Below, piece by piece: positions 36,209 through 44,586 of a stretch of 64,000 nt of DNA. The DNA is from Cellulomonas wangleii (GTDB taxonomy: Bacteria; Actinomycetota; Actinomycetes; Actinomycetales; Cellulomonadaceae): the NCBI RefSeq assembly GCF_018388445.1, contig NZ_CP074405.1, forward strand, positions 2,604,001-2,668,000. Reading direction: 5' to 3'. The position numbers and the translations under genes are program-made. The notes beneath the pieces are model-generated. The model was not told where the DNA came from, ran no database searches, and worked only from the letters and a program-made list of their open reading frames with translations. The number at the start of each line of letters is the position of its first letter. The stretch's first letter is position 1.

Positions 36209-36724
36209 ATGCGCCGGAGCACGACGCTCACGACGGGCGACACCCGCCCGGCCAGCCGCCGCGAACGCGCCCGGGAGACCCGCCGCCGCGCGCGCCGACG
36301 CACGGCCGCGACCACGACGGCCGTGGTCCTCGCCCTGATCGCGACCATCACGCCGGCTGCTGCCGGGGCGCGGGGCGCCCTCGCCGGTGCTGTGGGCCTA
36401 CCCGCCCCCGAGCCGTCGGCATCGGCACCGGCAGGCGGTGCAGCGGGCAGTGCGGAGGCGCCGCCGCTCCCCCGCACGGGCGACGCCCGCCCGCAGGCCA
36501 CGATCGAGGACGAGGAGGCGTGGTGCTCGTACCTGTCGTCGTACTACCTCGCGTTCCCGTCGCCGTGGTCCGCACGCGTCATCAACTGCCGGCACAGCGC
36601 CCTGTTCGTCGCCCCCCTGTACTCCGACGGGTCGCGTGGGATGTGCGTCCTGGTGCCCGCACGGCACAGCCGCCACCTGGGCGGCAACATCGCGCGGTGG
36701 GTCACCGACATCCGCCTGTGCTGA
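36209..36724 (+). CDS. Secreted or anchored small protein with four cysteines
   Basis: I do not recognise this 171-residue protein. An Arg-rich N-terminus (RRERARETRRRARRRT) leads into one hydrophobic segment (TTTAVVLALIATITPAAAG) that could be a signal peptide or anchor. After a Pro/Ala-rich linker, the last 75 residues contain four cysteines (WCSYLS, INCRHS, GMCVLV and the C-terminal residue), suggesting two disulfides in an exported domain. The ATG at 36209 follows GAGAGGAG by five bases. It has its own promoter and a palindrome just upstream. Its neighbours, a sugar regulator and glutamate dehydrogenase, give no hint of function. Confidence 0.7.
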   Translation: MRRSTTLTTGDTRPASRRERARETRRRARRRTAATTTAVVLALIATITPAAAGARGALAGAVGLPAPEPSASAPAGGAAGSAEAPPLPRTGDARPQATIEDEEAWCSYLSSYYLAFPSPWSARVINCRHSALFVAPLYSDGSRGMCVLVPARHSRHLGGNIARWVTDIRLC

Positions 36725-36761
36725 CGGGTGCGGGGCGGCACGGCGTGCCAGGGTGTGGGGC

Positions 36762-38060
36762 ATGGCCGACACCCTCCCCGCACCGACCACGGACCGCATG
36801 ACCGTTCCCCCCGACCCCGGGTCTGCGCCGCTGGCCACCGCACAGCACCAGCTCGACCGCGCCGTCGAGATCCTCGGCTACGACGCCGGCCTGCACGAGG
36901 TCCTCTCGACACCGCGCCGCGAGCTGCGGGTGGCCGTGCCGCTGCGGAGTGACGACGGCGACGTCCGCGTCTTCACCGGGTACCGCGTGCAGCACAACAT
37001 CTCGCGGGGGCCCGCCAAGGGCGGGCTGCGGTACGCACCGGGCGTGGACATCGACGAGGTGCGCGCCCTCGCCATGTGGATGACGTGGAAGTGCGCGGTC
37101 GTCGACGTGCCCTACGGCGGCGCCAAGGGCGGCGTCACGATCGACCCGCACGCGCACTCGGCCGCCGAGCTGGAGCGAGTCACCCGCCGGTACACCAGCG
37201 AGATCAGCCCGATGATCGGCCCGGAGCGGGACATCATGGCGCCCGACATCGGCACCGACGAGCGCACGATGGCCTGGGTCATGGACACCTACTCGGTCAA
37301 CCGGGGGTTCACGATCCCCGCGGTCACCACGGGCAAGCCCCTGGCCGTCGGCGGCTCCCTGGGGCGCCCCACGGCGACCTCGCAGGGCGTGGTGCACACC
37401 GCTCGTGCCGCACTGCGCGACGACGGCGTGGACCTGTCGGAGGTTCGGGCCGCGGTGCAGGGCTTCGGCAAGGTCGGGTCGCACGCCGCACGGCTGCTGC
37501 ACGAGGCGGGCACGCGCGTCGTCGCGGTCAGCGACCAGCACGGGGGCGTGCGGCGCGACGACGGCCTGGACGTCCCCGCCCTGGTCGAGCACGTGGCCCG
37601 CACGGGCCGCGTCACGGGCTTCGCCGACGCGGACGCGGTGTCCAACACGGAGCTGCTGGCGCTCGACGTCGACCTGCTCGTCCCCGCCGCGGTCGAGGGT
37701 GTCATCGACGCCACGTCGGCCGAACGGGTCAAGGCCCGCTGGGTCGTGGAGGCGGCGAACGGCCCCACGACGACGGAGGGCGACCGGGTGCTGGCCGAGC
37801 GCGGCGTGGTGGTGGTGCCCGACATCCTGGCGAACGCCGGCGGCGTCGTGGTCAGCTACTTCGAGTGGGTGCAGGCCAACCAGGCGTACTGGTGGACCGA
37901 GGGCGAGATCGCCGAGCGGCTCGAGCACCGCATGCTCGCGAGCCACCAGGCGGTGGCCGCGCTCGCGCGCGCCGAGTCGGTCACGCTGCGCGAGGCCGCG
38001 ATGACCATCGGGGTGCGGCGGGTGGCCGAGGCGCACCTGATCCGCGGCCTGTACCCCTGA
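36762..38060 (+). CDS. Glu/Leu/Phe/Val dehydrogenase (glutamate dehydrogenase)
   Basis: 432 residues, the usual length of the hexameric small-type enzyme. The substrate-binding segment RGPAKGGLRYAP and catalytic WKCAVVDVPYGGAKGG are intact, followed by GRPTATSQGV and the NAD(P)-binding GFGKVGSHAA in the Rossmann domain, and EAANGPTT. It catalyses reversible oxidative deamination of glutamate to 2-oxoglutarate and ammonia. The ATG at 36762 has CAGGGT seven bases upstream, a possible leaderless -10; ATG 36798 is an alternative. The long open frame upstream overlaps the four-cysteine gene in another phase and is not used. Confidence 0.94.
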   Translation: MADTLPAPTTDRMTVPPDPGSAPLATAQHQLDRAVEILGYDAGLHEVLSTPRRELRVAVPLRSDDGDVRVFTGYRVQHNISRGPAKGGLRYAPGVDIDEVRALAMWMTWKCAVVDVPYGGAKGGVTIDPHAHSAAELERVTRRYTSEISPMIGPERDIMAPDIGTDERTMAWVMDTYSVNRGFTIPAVTTGKPLAVGGSLGRPTATSQGVVHTARAALRDDGVDLSEVRAAVQGFGKVGSHAARLLHEAGTRVVAVSDQHGGVRRDDGLDVPALVEHVARTGRVTGFADADAVSNTELLALDVDLLVPAAVEGVIDATSAERVKARWVVEAANGPTTTEGDRVLAERGVVVVPDILANAGGVVVSYFEWVQANQAYWWTEGEIAERLEHRMLASHQAVAALARAESVTLREAAMTIGVRRVAEAHLIRGLYP

Positions 38061-38085
38061 CCGACCCTCCCGGCACGGGCAGGCT

Positions 38086-38101
38086 GGGCGCACGTGCGCC
38101 C
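38086..38101. terminator. Perfect palindrome between gdh and the META-domain gene
   Basis: GGGCGCAC is immediately followed by GTGCGCCC. The 61-bp gap separates convergent genes, so the short stem could serve both, but it has no loop spacer and is weak evidence. Confidence 0.4.
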
Positions 38102-38121
38102 GGCCGTCCCGGACCGCACGC

Positions 38122-38529
38122 TCAACTCCGCGGCGCGACCCGGACCAGCTCGGCCGTGCGCCCCTCCGCGGTCCGCAAGGTGACGGCGTCCCCCGCGCGC
38201 TCGAGCACGCCGCCGTCACGCAGGACGCCGAGCACCGCCCGCTCGGTCACCGCCGCCTCGGGCGGTCCGGCCATGAGGGTGGCGACCACCGGACCGAACG
38301 TCAGCGCGCTCCCCTCGAGCCGCCAGGTCCCGCGCACCCGGTTGACGCCCGCGTAGCCGAACACCACGCCGTCCCCGTCGAAGGTGAGCCACGGCGGACC
38401 CTGGAGCCCGTCCGCGAGCGCGTCACCGTCGGCACGCACGACCTGCCACGTGCCGTGCAGCCACAGGTCGGGCGGGGACGAGCCCGCGGGGTCGGCCGTG
38501 CCCGGTCGGTCGTGCCCGTCGTCGCGCAT
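38122..38529 (-). CDS. META/HslJ-domain protein
   Basis: 135 residues. The core reads GTWQVVRADGDALADGLQGP, WLTFDGDGVVFGYAGVNRVR, GTWRLEGSALTFGPVVATLMAG, the pattern of the META domain found in HslJ. The family is usually extracytoplasmic, but no signal peptide is visible here, so this copy is probably cytoplasmic. Function is not established; HslJ is linked to novobiocin resistance and heat shock in E. coli. The start ATG 38529 lies five bases from GATGAT on this strand, suggesting a leaderless mRNA. Confidence 0.8.
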   Translation of the reverse strand: MRDDGHDRPGTADPAGSSPPDLWLHGTWQVVRADGDALADGLQGPPWLTFDGDGVVFGYAGVNRVRGTWRLEGSALTFGPVVATLMAGPPEAAVTERAVLGVLRDGGVLERAGDAVTLRTAEGRTAELVRVAPRS

Positions 38530-38533
38530 GCCT

Positions 38534-38568
38534 GATCATCGCACCCTGCTCGATCACGGCACCCTGCT
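38534..38568. repeat. Tandem 17-mer upstream of the META-domain gene
   Basis: GATCATCGCACCCTGCT (38534-38550) and GATCACGGCACCCTGCT (38552-38568) are near-identical direct repeats. The first contains the putative -10 GATGAT on the minus strand. The 12-mer GATCATCGCACC recurs at 40561-40572 in the same position before hemH. Confidence 0.55.
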
Positions 38569-38608
38569 GGACCACCGCGGTCCCCCGCCACCGGCCCGGG
38601 CGTGCGGG

Positions 38609-39310
38609 TCAGGCCCGGGGCAGCCGCTCCACCCAGTCCGTCAGCGCGACCCGCGGTCCGGTGTAGAACGGGACCTCCTCACGCACGTGGAGCCGCGCCT
38701 GCGTCGCGCGCAGGTCCCGCATGAGGTCGACGATCCTGTCGAGCCGGGGTGCCTCGAAGGCCAGCAGCCACTCGTAGTCGCCGAGCGCGAACGACGAGAC
38801 GGTGTTGGCCCGCACGTCGGCGTAGTCGCGAGCGGCGGCCCCGTGCTCGTGCAGCATGCGGCGCCGCTCCTCGTCGGGCAGGACGTACCACTCGTACGAC
38901 CGGACGAACGGGTAGACGCACAGGTAGTCGCCGGCGGGCTCGCCCGCCAGGAAGGCCGGCACGTGCGCCCGGTTGAACTCGGCCGGGCGGTGCAGGCCCA
39001 CGACCGACCACACGGGCGTCAGGTGCGCACCCAACGCGCTCGCGCGCAGCCGGTGGTACGCCCCCTGCACCTGCTCGACGGTCTCGGCGTGCCACCAGAC
39101 CATGAGGTCGGCATCGGCCCGGAGCCCTGCCACGTCGTACCAGCCGCGCACCACCAGACCCTCGTCCGCGGCGACGGCGCGCTCGGCGTCGGCCACGACG
39201 TCGGCCCGCGCGGCGGCGTCGGCGGGCACAGGTCCGTCGGCGGCGAACACCGACCACATCGTGTAGCGGATGGTCGAGTTGAGGACGTCGGGGTCAGCGG
39301 GCGTGGTCAC
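38609..39310 (-). CDS. hemQ: Coproheme decarboxylase
   Basis: 233 residues of the chlorite-dismutase-like HemQ/ChdC family, which makes haem b from coproheme in Gram-positive bacteria. The conserved [21 protein letters not shown] segment contains the catalytic tyrosine region, and [18 protein letters not shown] is also typical. It acts after the ferrochelatase encoded 51 bases upstream on the same strand, so both steps of the coproporphyrin-dependent pathway are together. The start is GTG 39310, weakly preceded by GGAGCC. Confidence 0.94.
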   Translation of the reverse strand: MTTPADPDVLNSTIRYTMWSVFAADGPVPADAAARADVVADAERAVAADEGLVVRGWYDVAGLRADADLMVWWHAETVEQVQGAYHRLRASALGAHLTPVWSVVGLHRPAEFNRAHVPAFLAGEPAGDYLCVYPFVRSYEWYVLPDEERRRMLHEHGAAARDYADVRANTVSSFALGDYEWLLAFEAPRLDRIVDLMRDLRATQARLHVREEVPFYTGPRVALTDWVERLPRA

Positions 39311-39361
39311 GAGGGCTCCGTCGGATCGGCGGTGGGCAGCGGGCTGGGCAGGCGGGGACGG

Positions 39362-40555
39362 TCAGGACCAGGGGTCGGTCGAGCACGCGGCCGGGCGGCC
39401 GGAGTCGACGCCGGCGCGCATCCGGCAGCACCCGGGCGCGCACACCGAGCGGAACGGCGGCAGGTCGCCGGCGGTCGCCTGCTCCGGGCGCGGGAGCCCG
39501 GCGTCGTCGGCGCGGGCGATCGCGGCGCGCTCGAGCAGCAGGTCGACCAGGCCGCGCACGAAGGGCTCGCGGACGCCGACGGAGTCGGCGCGCACGGCGC
39601 TCATGCCGAGCTCGCGAGCCGTCGCGAGCGCCTCCGTGTCCAGGTCGAACGCGACCTCCATGTGGTCGGAGACGAACCCGATCGGCGCCAGCACGACCGA
39701 CGTCGTCCCCGCGGCCGACAGGGCCGCCAGGTGGTCGTTGACGTCCGGCTCGAGCCACGGCTGGCTGGGCGGCCCGGAGCGCGAGCAGTACGCCAGGTCC
39801 CACTCCACCGGGCGGCCGAGCCGCCGCGACGCGTCGGCCGCCACGGTGCGCGCCACGTCGAGGTGCTGCTCCCGGTAGGACGCGCCGGCGACGACGGAGG
39901 CCTCCTCCATGGTGTCCGGGATCGAGTGCGTGACGAACACCAGGCGCGGCCACGCGGTCCCCGGGTCGACGCCCTCGTACGCCTCGACGACCGCGTCGAC
40001 GTTGGCCTGGACGAAGCCCGGGTGGTTGAAGTACGAGCGCACCTTGTCGACCACGAGCGGGTGCTCCCCGGCGGGCGCACCGGCACGCGTGGCGACGTCG
40101 TCGAGCGACGTCCAGAGGTTCTCGCGGTACTGCCGGCAGCCGGAGTACGAGGAGTAGGCCGACGTCACGAGGGCCACCACGCGGCGGGCGCCGCCCGACA
40201 GTGCCTCGGCGAGCGCGTCGCTCGTGTAGGGCTCCCAGTTGCGGTTGCCCCACACCACCGGCACGTCCAGACCCCGACGCCGCAGCTCGTCCTGGAGGGC
40301 GGCCCGCAGCGCCAGGTTCTGCTCGTTGATGGGGCTGCGCCCACCGAAGTGGTGGTAGTGCTCCGCGACCTCGGCCAGCCGGTCGTCGGGGATGTTCTTG
40401 CCGGCGGTCACGTTGCGCAGGAACGGCAGCACGTCGTCGGGGCCGTTCGGACCGCCGAAGGAGGACAGGAGGACGGCGTCGTAGGGCGCCAGCCCGGCCG
40501 TCTCGGCCGTCGGCGCAGCGGGCAGGTCGCTGGTGGGGGGCGTCACGGGAGGCAC
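39362..40555 (-). CDS. hemH: Coproporphyrin ferrochelatase
   Basis: 397 residues. It inserts Fe2+ into coproporphyrin III. The family core is clear: LLSSFGGPNGPDDVLPFL, the active-site region FVTHSIPDTMEE and LAPIGFVSDHMEV. The C-terminal SVCAPGCCRM plus the internal cysteine in LAYCSRSGPP match the four [2Fe-2S] ligands of actinobacterial enzymes. I chose GTG 40555 because a GATGAT -10-like box ends six bases upstream, suggesting a leaderless mRNA; GTG 40546 is possible. The open frame to 40930 is antisense to the kinase gene. HemQ follows directly. Confidence 0.93.
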   Translation of the reverse strand: MPPVTPPTSDLPAAPTAETAGLAPYDAVLLSSFGGPNGPDDVLPFLRNVTAGKNIPDDRLAEVAEHYHHFGGRSPINEQNLALRAALQDELRRRGLDVPVVWGNRNWEPYTSDALAEALSGGARRVVALVTSAYSSYSGCRQYRENLWTSLDDVATRAGAPAGEHPLVVDKVRSYFNHPGFVQANVDAVVEAYEGVDPGTAWPRLVFVTHSIPDTMEEASVVAGASYREQHLDVARTVAADASRRLGRPVEWDLAYCSRSGPPSQPWLEPDVNDHLAALSAAGTTSVVLAPIGFVSDHMEVAFDLDTEALATARELGMSAVRADSVGVREPFVRGLVDLLLERAAIARADDAGLPRPEQATAGDLPPFRSVCAPGCCRMRAGVDSGRPAACSTDPWS

Positions 40556-40682
40556 CGTCCGATCATCGCACCGTGGAACCGCCGCGCCCCGCGGGCGGCG
40601 TCCGCCCTGCGCGTGATCTTGTCGGGACACGGTGTCACCTCGTCGCACGCGCGCGGCGACCGGGACTGACACCGACGTGCCC

Positions 40683-40700
40683 GCCACCCGGTCGGGTGGC
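40683..40700. promoter_or_regulatory. Inverted repeat between hemH and the kinase gene
   Basis: GCCACCC (40683-40689) pairs with GGGTGGC (40694-40700) around GGTC. It lies in the 241-bp divergent spacer, 28 bases before a TACGGT -10 candidate (40729-40734) for the kinase gene, and may be an operator. Confidence 0.4.
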
Positions 40701-40785
40701 TCCGCGTGCGACAGCCGGGCGTGCGCTCTACGGTCGTCCTGGCGCGACCTTGGTGCCACCCCCGAGTGAGACCGGAGCCCGAGCG

Positions 40786-40800
40786 ATGAGCGAGCTGTGA
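40786..40800 (+). other. Four-codon minicistron coupled to the kinase start
   Basis: ATG AGC GAG CTG TGA has a GGAG about ten bases upstream, while the kinase GTG at 40797 has none. The GTG overlaps the minicistron TGA (GTGA), so the kinase could be translated by reinitiation. It may also be chance. Confidence 0.35.
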
Positions 40801-41669
40801 CCCGTGCCGGACGGCACGCGGCCCCCGAGCTGGCGCGCCGGTACGTCCTCGGTGCCCGCCTCGGAGAGGGTGGGTCCGCCCAGGTGTTCCGGGCGATCGA
40901 CACCCGGCTCGACCGGCCCGTGGCCGTCAAGCTCTTCCGGCTCGCGGACGCCGCGCCCGCGCAGGTCCGCCGCTACGCCGAGGAGGCCCGCGTCCTGGCG
41001 GAGCTCTCCCACCCCTCGCTCGTCGCCCTGCTGGACGTCGGTGCGGACGTCGTGCCGGGCACGGGGCCCGTCGCGTTCCTCGTGATGGAGCTGGTGGAGG
41101 GCAGGACGCTGCGCGAGGTCGTCGCCGACGGACCCCTCGACGCCGCCACCACCGCCGACATCGGTCACCAGCTGGCCCGGGGCCTGGCGCACGCGCACCG
41201 GGCCGGGGTCGTGCACCGCGACGTCAAGCCGTCGAACGTGCTGGTCGCGTCGTCGACGCCGGCCTCGGGACGCCGCGACGCCCCCGCCCTGCCGGTCGTG
41301 CTGGCGGACTTCGGGATCGCGGCCTCGGACCCCACCCAGCAGCCCGACGACCGCGCGACGGCCAGCTACCAGAGCCCCGAGCAGGCGCTCGGCGGACCGG
41401 TCGGGCCGGCGAGCGACATGTACTCGCTGGGCCTGGTGCTCCTCGAGTGCCTCACCGGGCGCCGGGCGTACCCGGGCGACCCCCTGACCGCGTCGTTGGC
41501 CCGGCTGCTGCACGGCCCCCGGATCACGGACGACGTGGACCGGGACTTCGCCGCGCTGCTGCGCGCGATGACGCGGCAGGACCCCTCGCAGCGCCCGACG
41601 ATGGCGGCCGTGGCCGCCGAGCTGCGCGGACTGCGACGTCAGCGCGAGCGGACCCTGCGCGTCTCCTGA
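40797..41669 (+). CDS. Soluble Ser/Thr protein kinase
   Basis: 290 residues comprising only a Hanks-type kinase domain. The glycine loop LGEGGSAQVF, Lys45 in VAVKLF, catalytic HRDVKPSNVL (Asp142), DFG at 171-173, the APE equivalent SPEQAL and DMYSLGLVLLECLTG are all intact. Unlike PknB it has no membrane helix or PASTA repeats and ends after the kinase fold, so it is cytoplasmic. Substrates are unknown. The start is uncertain because no ribosome binding site precedes GTG 40797 except that of a four-codon minicistron. A bidirectional hairpin lies 22 bases after the stop. Confidence 0.92.
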   Translation: MTRAGRHAAPELARRYVLGARLGEGGSAQVFRAIDTRLDRPVAVKLFRLADAAPAQVRRYAEEARVLAELSHPSLVALLDVGADVVPGTGPVAFLVMELVEGRTLREVVADGPLDAATTADIGHQLARGLAHAHRAGVVHRDVKPSNVLVASSTPASGRRDAPALPVVLADFGIAASDPTQQPDDRATASYQSPEQALGGPVGPASDMYSLGLVLLECLTGRRAYPGDPLTASLARLLHGPRITDDVDRDFAALLRAMTRQDPSQRPTMAAVAAELRGLRRQRERTLRVS

Positions 41670-41691
41670 ACCACGGCGGGGACACCGCCGA

Positions 41692-41717
41692 CGGGCCGGT
41701 CACCGTGGACCGGCCCG
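41692..41717. terminator. Bidirectional hairpin between kinase and flavodoxin genes
   Basis: CGGGCCGGTC (41692-41701) pairs exactly with GACCGGCCCG (41708-41717), loop ACCGTG. It sits between convergent stops. Confidence 0.7.
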
Positions 41718-41727
41718 GGGATGCACC

Positions 41728-42258
41728 TCAGGCGCGGCACGCCCCGACGGACCGCCGCGGTGCCGCAGGCTCCGCGGCGAGCGCGTCGGCGATCGTGTCG
41801 GCCCAGGCCGCGACCGCTGCCATGTCCCGGTGGTCGCCCTCGCGGGCGCGCCCGCCGGCGATGATCGCGCGCTCCGTGAACGTCAGCACCGAGCGGTCGA
41901 GCCGCCCGCGGAAGCTGCGGTGCGTGCGCGCCCCGATCCGCTCGCGCAGCGCCGCGATCTCGAGCGGGGAGTTCGCGGAGTTGGCCGGCTGCGTGGCCAG
42001 GCCAGACGAGAACGTCCAGACGGGCCGCGCGCGCAGCTCCTCGGCGCAGCGGTCGGCCAGGTCCCGGGCGGCCGGCAGCCAGTGCGCGGTGTAGACCGCG
42101 GACCCCAGGACCACCGCGTCGTGGTCCGCGACGGTCGCGACGTCCTCCGGGGCGCGCTGGTCCACCTCGTGACCGTGGTCGCGCAGCCGCTGCGCGAGCA
42201 CCTCACCGATCTCCCAGGTGCCCTGGTGGCGGGACGCCACTGCCAGCAGGATCCGCAT
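41728..42258 (-). CDS. Flavodoxin-domain protein
   Basis: 176 residues starting MRILLAVASRHQGTWEIGEVLA, the phosphate-binding loop of flavodoxin_5/HemG-like proteins, with DAVVLGSAVYTAHWLPAARDLA as the next FMN-contact segment. It probably binds FMN and acts in electron transfer. HemG-type protoporphyrinogen oxidase is related, but this pathway uses coproporphyrinogen oxidase in actinobacteria, so that role is unlikely despite hemH nearby. The gene lies upstream of nothing on its strand in the immediate vicinity and shares a spacer with the MarR gene. Confidence 0.82.
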   Translation of the reverse strand: MRILLAVASRHQGTWEIGEVLAQRLRDHGHEVDQRAPEDVATVADHDAVVLGSAVYTAHWLPAARDLADRCAEELRARPVWTFSSGLATQPANSANSPLEIAALRERIGARTHRSFRGRLDRSVLTFTERAIIAGGRAREGDHRDMAAVAAWADTIADALAAEPAAPRRSVGACRA

Positions 42259-42357
42259 GGTCCCTCCCTCGCCGCACCGGCGGACCTCGCGCCCTCCGGT
42301 GCTCCATCGTCGCTGGCAGCAGCGCCGGGCACCTGGGCCGGAGGTCCCCAGACGCGG

Positions 42358-42888
42358 TCAGACGCCGGGTGATCCGTCGGCGGTCACGCCCCCGGGGTCG
42401 GGCAGCTCGTCCTGCGCGAGCCGCAGCCGGGTGCACAGCCGCTCGAGGGTCGCCAGCTCCTCGGTGTCGAGAGCGCCGCCCACGAGCGCGTCGATGGACC
42501 GCGCGTGGCGACGTCCGATCTCGCGCTGGAGCGCAAGCCCCGCGTCCGTGAGGTGCACGGCGGTCCCGCGCCGGTCCCCGGCGACCGGCTCCCGGCGCAC
42601 CAGCCCCTCCGACTCGAGGCGGTCGACGAGGCGGGAGAGGCTGGGCTGCGTCAGCAGGCTCGAGCGGGCGAGCTCGCGCAGGCGCAGCGCGTGGCCCGGC
42701 GCTCGCGACAGCGTGTGGAGCACGTCGTACTCCTGCATGCTCCGCCCGCCCCAGACGTCGTCCCGGGCGAACCGCCGCACGAGCGTCACCTGGGCGCGGA
42801 ACAGCGCCTCCCACGCGTCGACCGAGGCTCGCACGCGGCTCGCGGCGGCGCTGCCGCCGGTCGTGCGCTCGACGTCGTCGTCGGACAT
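42358..42888 (-). CDS. MarR-family transcriptional regulator
   Basis: 176 residues with a winged helix: MQEYDVLHTLSRAPGHALRLRELA, the recognition helix LLTQPSLSRLVDRLE and the wing RREPVAGDRRGTAVHLTDAG. The start is ATG 42888, with GGGAGGTGA about five bases upstream; the longer frame is antisense to the NYN gene region. It may control the flavodoxin gene 99 bases downstream or the divergent NYN gene. I see no clear operator, only the short arms CCAC/GTGG near 42960. Confidence 0.9.
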   Translation of the reverse strand: MSDDDVERTTGGSAAASRVRASVDAWEALFRAQVTLVRRFARDDVWGGRSMQEYDVLHTLSRAPGHALRLRELARSSLLTQPSLSRLVDRLESEGLVRREPVAGDRRGTAVHLTDAGLALQREIGRRHARSIDALVGGALDTEELATLERLCTRLRLAQDELPDPGGVTADGSPGV

Positions 42889-43014
42889 CGACGCGTCACC
42901 TCCCGTCCCCGGCCCACCGCCCGCCACGTCGGCTCCCCGGGCGGGCACGATCATGTCACCACGTGCGGTGGACGCGCCGTGGGGCCGCCGCACAGGGCCG
43001 TCCCCCGGGCCGTC

Positions 43015-43020
43015 TACCCT
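43015..43020 (+). promoter_or_regulatory. Leaderless -10 element of the NYN-domain gene
   Basis: TACCCT, six bases (GGGGCG), then ATG 43027. Hexamer and spacing equal those of pdtaS. Confidence 0.6.
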
Positions 43021-43026
43021 GGGGCG

Positions 43027-43590
43027 ATGAGCGAGACCGCGACGACGTACCTCCTGGTGGACGGCGAGAACATCGACGCCACGCTCGGGTCCTCGATCCT
43101 CGGTGGCCGGCCCACGCCGGAGCAGCGGCCGCGGTGGGAGCGCGTCCTGAGCTTCGCGCAGCAGACGTGGGACCAGCCCGTCAAGGCGCTGTTCTTCCTC
43201 AACGCCTCCAACGGCAACCTGCCGATGTCGTTCGTCCAGGCGCTCACCGCCATCGGCTTCGTGCCGATCCCGCTGTCCGGCGAGTCGTACGAGAAGGTCG
43301 TCGACATCGGCATCAAGCGCACGCTCGACGCCATCGCCGACCGCGACGGCGACGTCATGCTCGCGAGCCACGACGGCGACTTCGCCCCGGAGCTGGCACA
43401 GCTGGTGGACGGCGAGCGTCGGGTGGGCCTGCTGGCGTTCCGTGAGTTCACGAGCCAGTCCCTGGCGAGCCTGACCGTGCGCGGGCTGGAGACGTTCGAC
43501 CTCGAGACGGACGTCGCGGCGTTCAACGTGCAGCTGCCGCGGCTGCGGATCATCCCGCTCGAGGAGTTCGACCCGCTGCGCTACCTCTGA
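43027..43590 (+). CDS. NYN-domain protein (PIN-like ribonuclease family)
   Basis: 187 residues. TYLLVDGENIDATLG at the N-terminus and DGDVMLASHDGDFAPELAQLV further on supply the conserved acidic residues of NYN/LabA-like domains, which share the PIN nuclease fold. It is a likely metal-dependent RNase, though no target is known. The start is fixed by the TACCCT box six bases upstream; an open frame from 42505 runs antisense to MarR and is not used. A strong perfect hairpin follows six bases after the stop. Confidence 0.88.
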   Translation: MSETATTYLLVDGENIDATLGSSILGGRPTPEQRPRWERVLSFAQQTWDQPVKALFFLNASNGNLPMSFVQALTAIGFVPIPLSGESYEKVVDIGIKRTLDAIADRDGDVMLASHDGDFAPELAQLVDGERRVGLLAFREFTSQSLASLTVRGLETFDLETDVAAFNVQLPRLRIIPLEEFDPLRYL

Positions 43591-43596
43591 CGGTCC

Positions 43597-43628
43597 GACG
43601 GCCGCGCCGGTTGCCCGGCGCGGCCGTC
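43597..43628. terminator. Perfect 14-bp hairpin between NYN and hydrolase genes
   Basis: GACGGCCGCGCCGG (43597-43610) pairs exactly with 43615-43628 around a TTGC loop. It lies between convergent stops and is the strongest terminator-like structure in the window. Confidence 0.78.
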
Positions 43629-43686
43629 GTGCTGCGGGCCGACCTCGCGCTGCGGCGCGCGCCGCGCTCGGCGCGGCCGCGCGCGC

Positions 43687-44499
43687 TCAGCCCTCGCCGA
43701 ACCCCTGCGTGAGGGCCTCGTCGATCGTCGAGCGCACGTGGTCGGCGTGGTACCCGTCGGGTGCCATGAACTCGATGCCGTGCGCGGTGCCGGAGACGTC
43801 GGTGACGATCGACGTCTTGTCGTTGCGCACGACGAGGGCGCTGTCGGCCGCGGGCACCTGCGGGTCGTCGGTCGACGAGAAGACCTGCAGCGGGCCGGTG
43901 AAGGCGTTCGCCTCGGCACGCGCATCGACCTCCCCGTACTGCGCGGGCGGGCTGAGCGCCACGACGGCGACGGCCCCGAGGTCGTCGGCCAGGCCCGCGG
44001 CGAGCGTGCCGCCGGCCGACGCACCGACGAACGCGACGTCCTGCGCACCGGTGGCGTGCAGCACGTCGAGCGCCGAGCGGAAGCCGGCCTCGCCCGAGGT
44101 ACCCCAGTCGTAGGTCGCGACGAGGTACCCGGCACCGGCGAGCCGGGCGACCTCCGCGGACCACTGGCAGACGTCGCCGTCGACCTGCGGGGCGAGGAGG
44201 ACGCCGCGGTCGCCCGCGCCCGCCCACGCGACCCCGGTGGCGGACTCCTCCGGACCGACGCGGGCGTAGGCGACCCCCTCCGAGAGGCACTCCGGCGCTT
44301 CGGCGGCGGCCATGACGACGGGGGCGCTCTCGAGCATGGTCGGCGTCTGGGCCGCGGCGGGCTCCCCCACCTCGCCGACCGGTGGCTCGGTGCCCGTCGA
44401 GCACGCGGCGAGCGCCGCGACCGTCAGGGCGGTCAGGGCGGCGAGGCGCGAGCCGGCGGGATGCGGACGGGTGGACGGGGTGACGGGTCGCAGACGCAC
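43687..44499 (-). CDS. Lipoprotein with alpha/beta-hydrolase fold
   Basis: 270 residues with a lipoprotein signal (LAALTALTVAALAACS). The mature part has the hydrolase pattern: GVLLAPQVDGDVCQWSAEVARLAGAGYLVATYDWG, the nucleophile elbow VAFVGASAGGTLA (Ser in GASAG), VFSSTDDPQVPAADS with a candidate Asp, and GTAHGIEFM with a candidate His. It is probably a surface-anchored esterase, peptidase or similar enzyme; the substrate is unknown. I chose GTG 44499, preceded by TAGGAATC, instead of the frame start at 44535, which would precede the signal with extra basic residues. It is divergent from the HIT gene. Confidence 0.8.
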   Translation of the reverse strand: MRLRPVTPSTRPHPAGSRLAALTALTVAALAACSTGTEPPVGEVGEPAAAQTPTMLESAPVVMAAAEAPECLSEGVAYARVGPEESATGVAWAGAGDRGVLLAPQVDGDVCQWSAEVARLAGAGYLVATYDWGTSGEAGFRSALDVLHATGAQDVAFVGASAGGTLAAGLADDLGAVAVVALSPPAQYGEVDARAEANAFTGPLQVFSSTDDPQVPAADSALVVRNDKTSIVTDVSGTAHGIEFMAPDGYHADHVRSTIDEALTQGFGEG

Positions 44500-44586
44500 A
44501 CAGCGATTCCTAGGCGGATCCCGCGACCAGGACAAGACGGGCGACCTCGCCTAAACGTTTCGATGTGGATCGGCGGCGCGGCGCGC

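Noticed and set aside
36209..36762. Fusion of the four-cysteine protein with glutamate dehydrogenase through one long frame
   Set aside because: The long frame reaching 38060 crosses the four-cysteine gene in another phase; each gene has its own start and stop.
42940..42980. MarR operator CCAC-N5-GTGG
   Set aside because: Four-base arms are too short to distinguish from chance in this GC-rich sequence.
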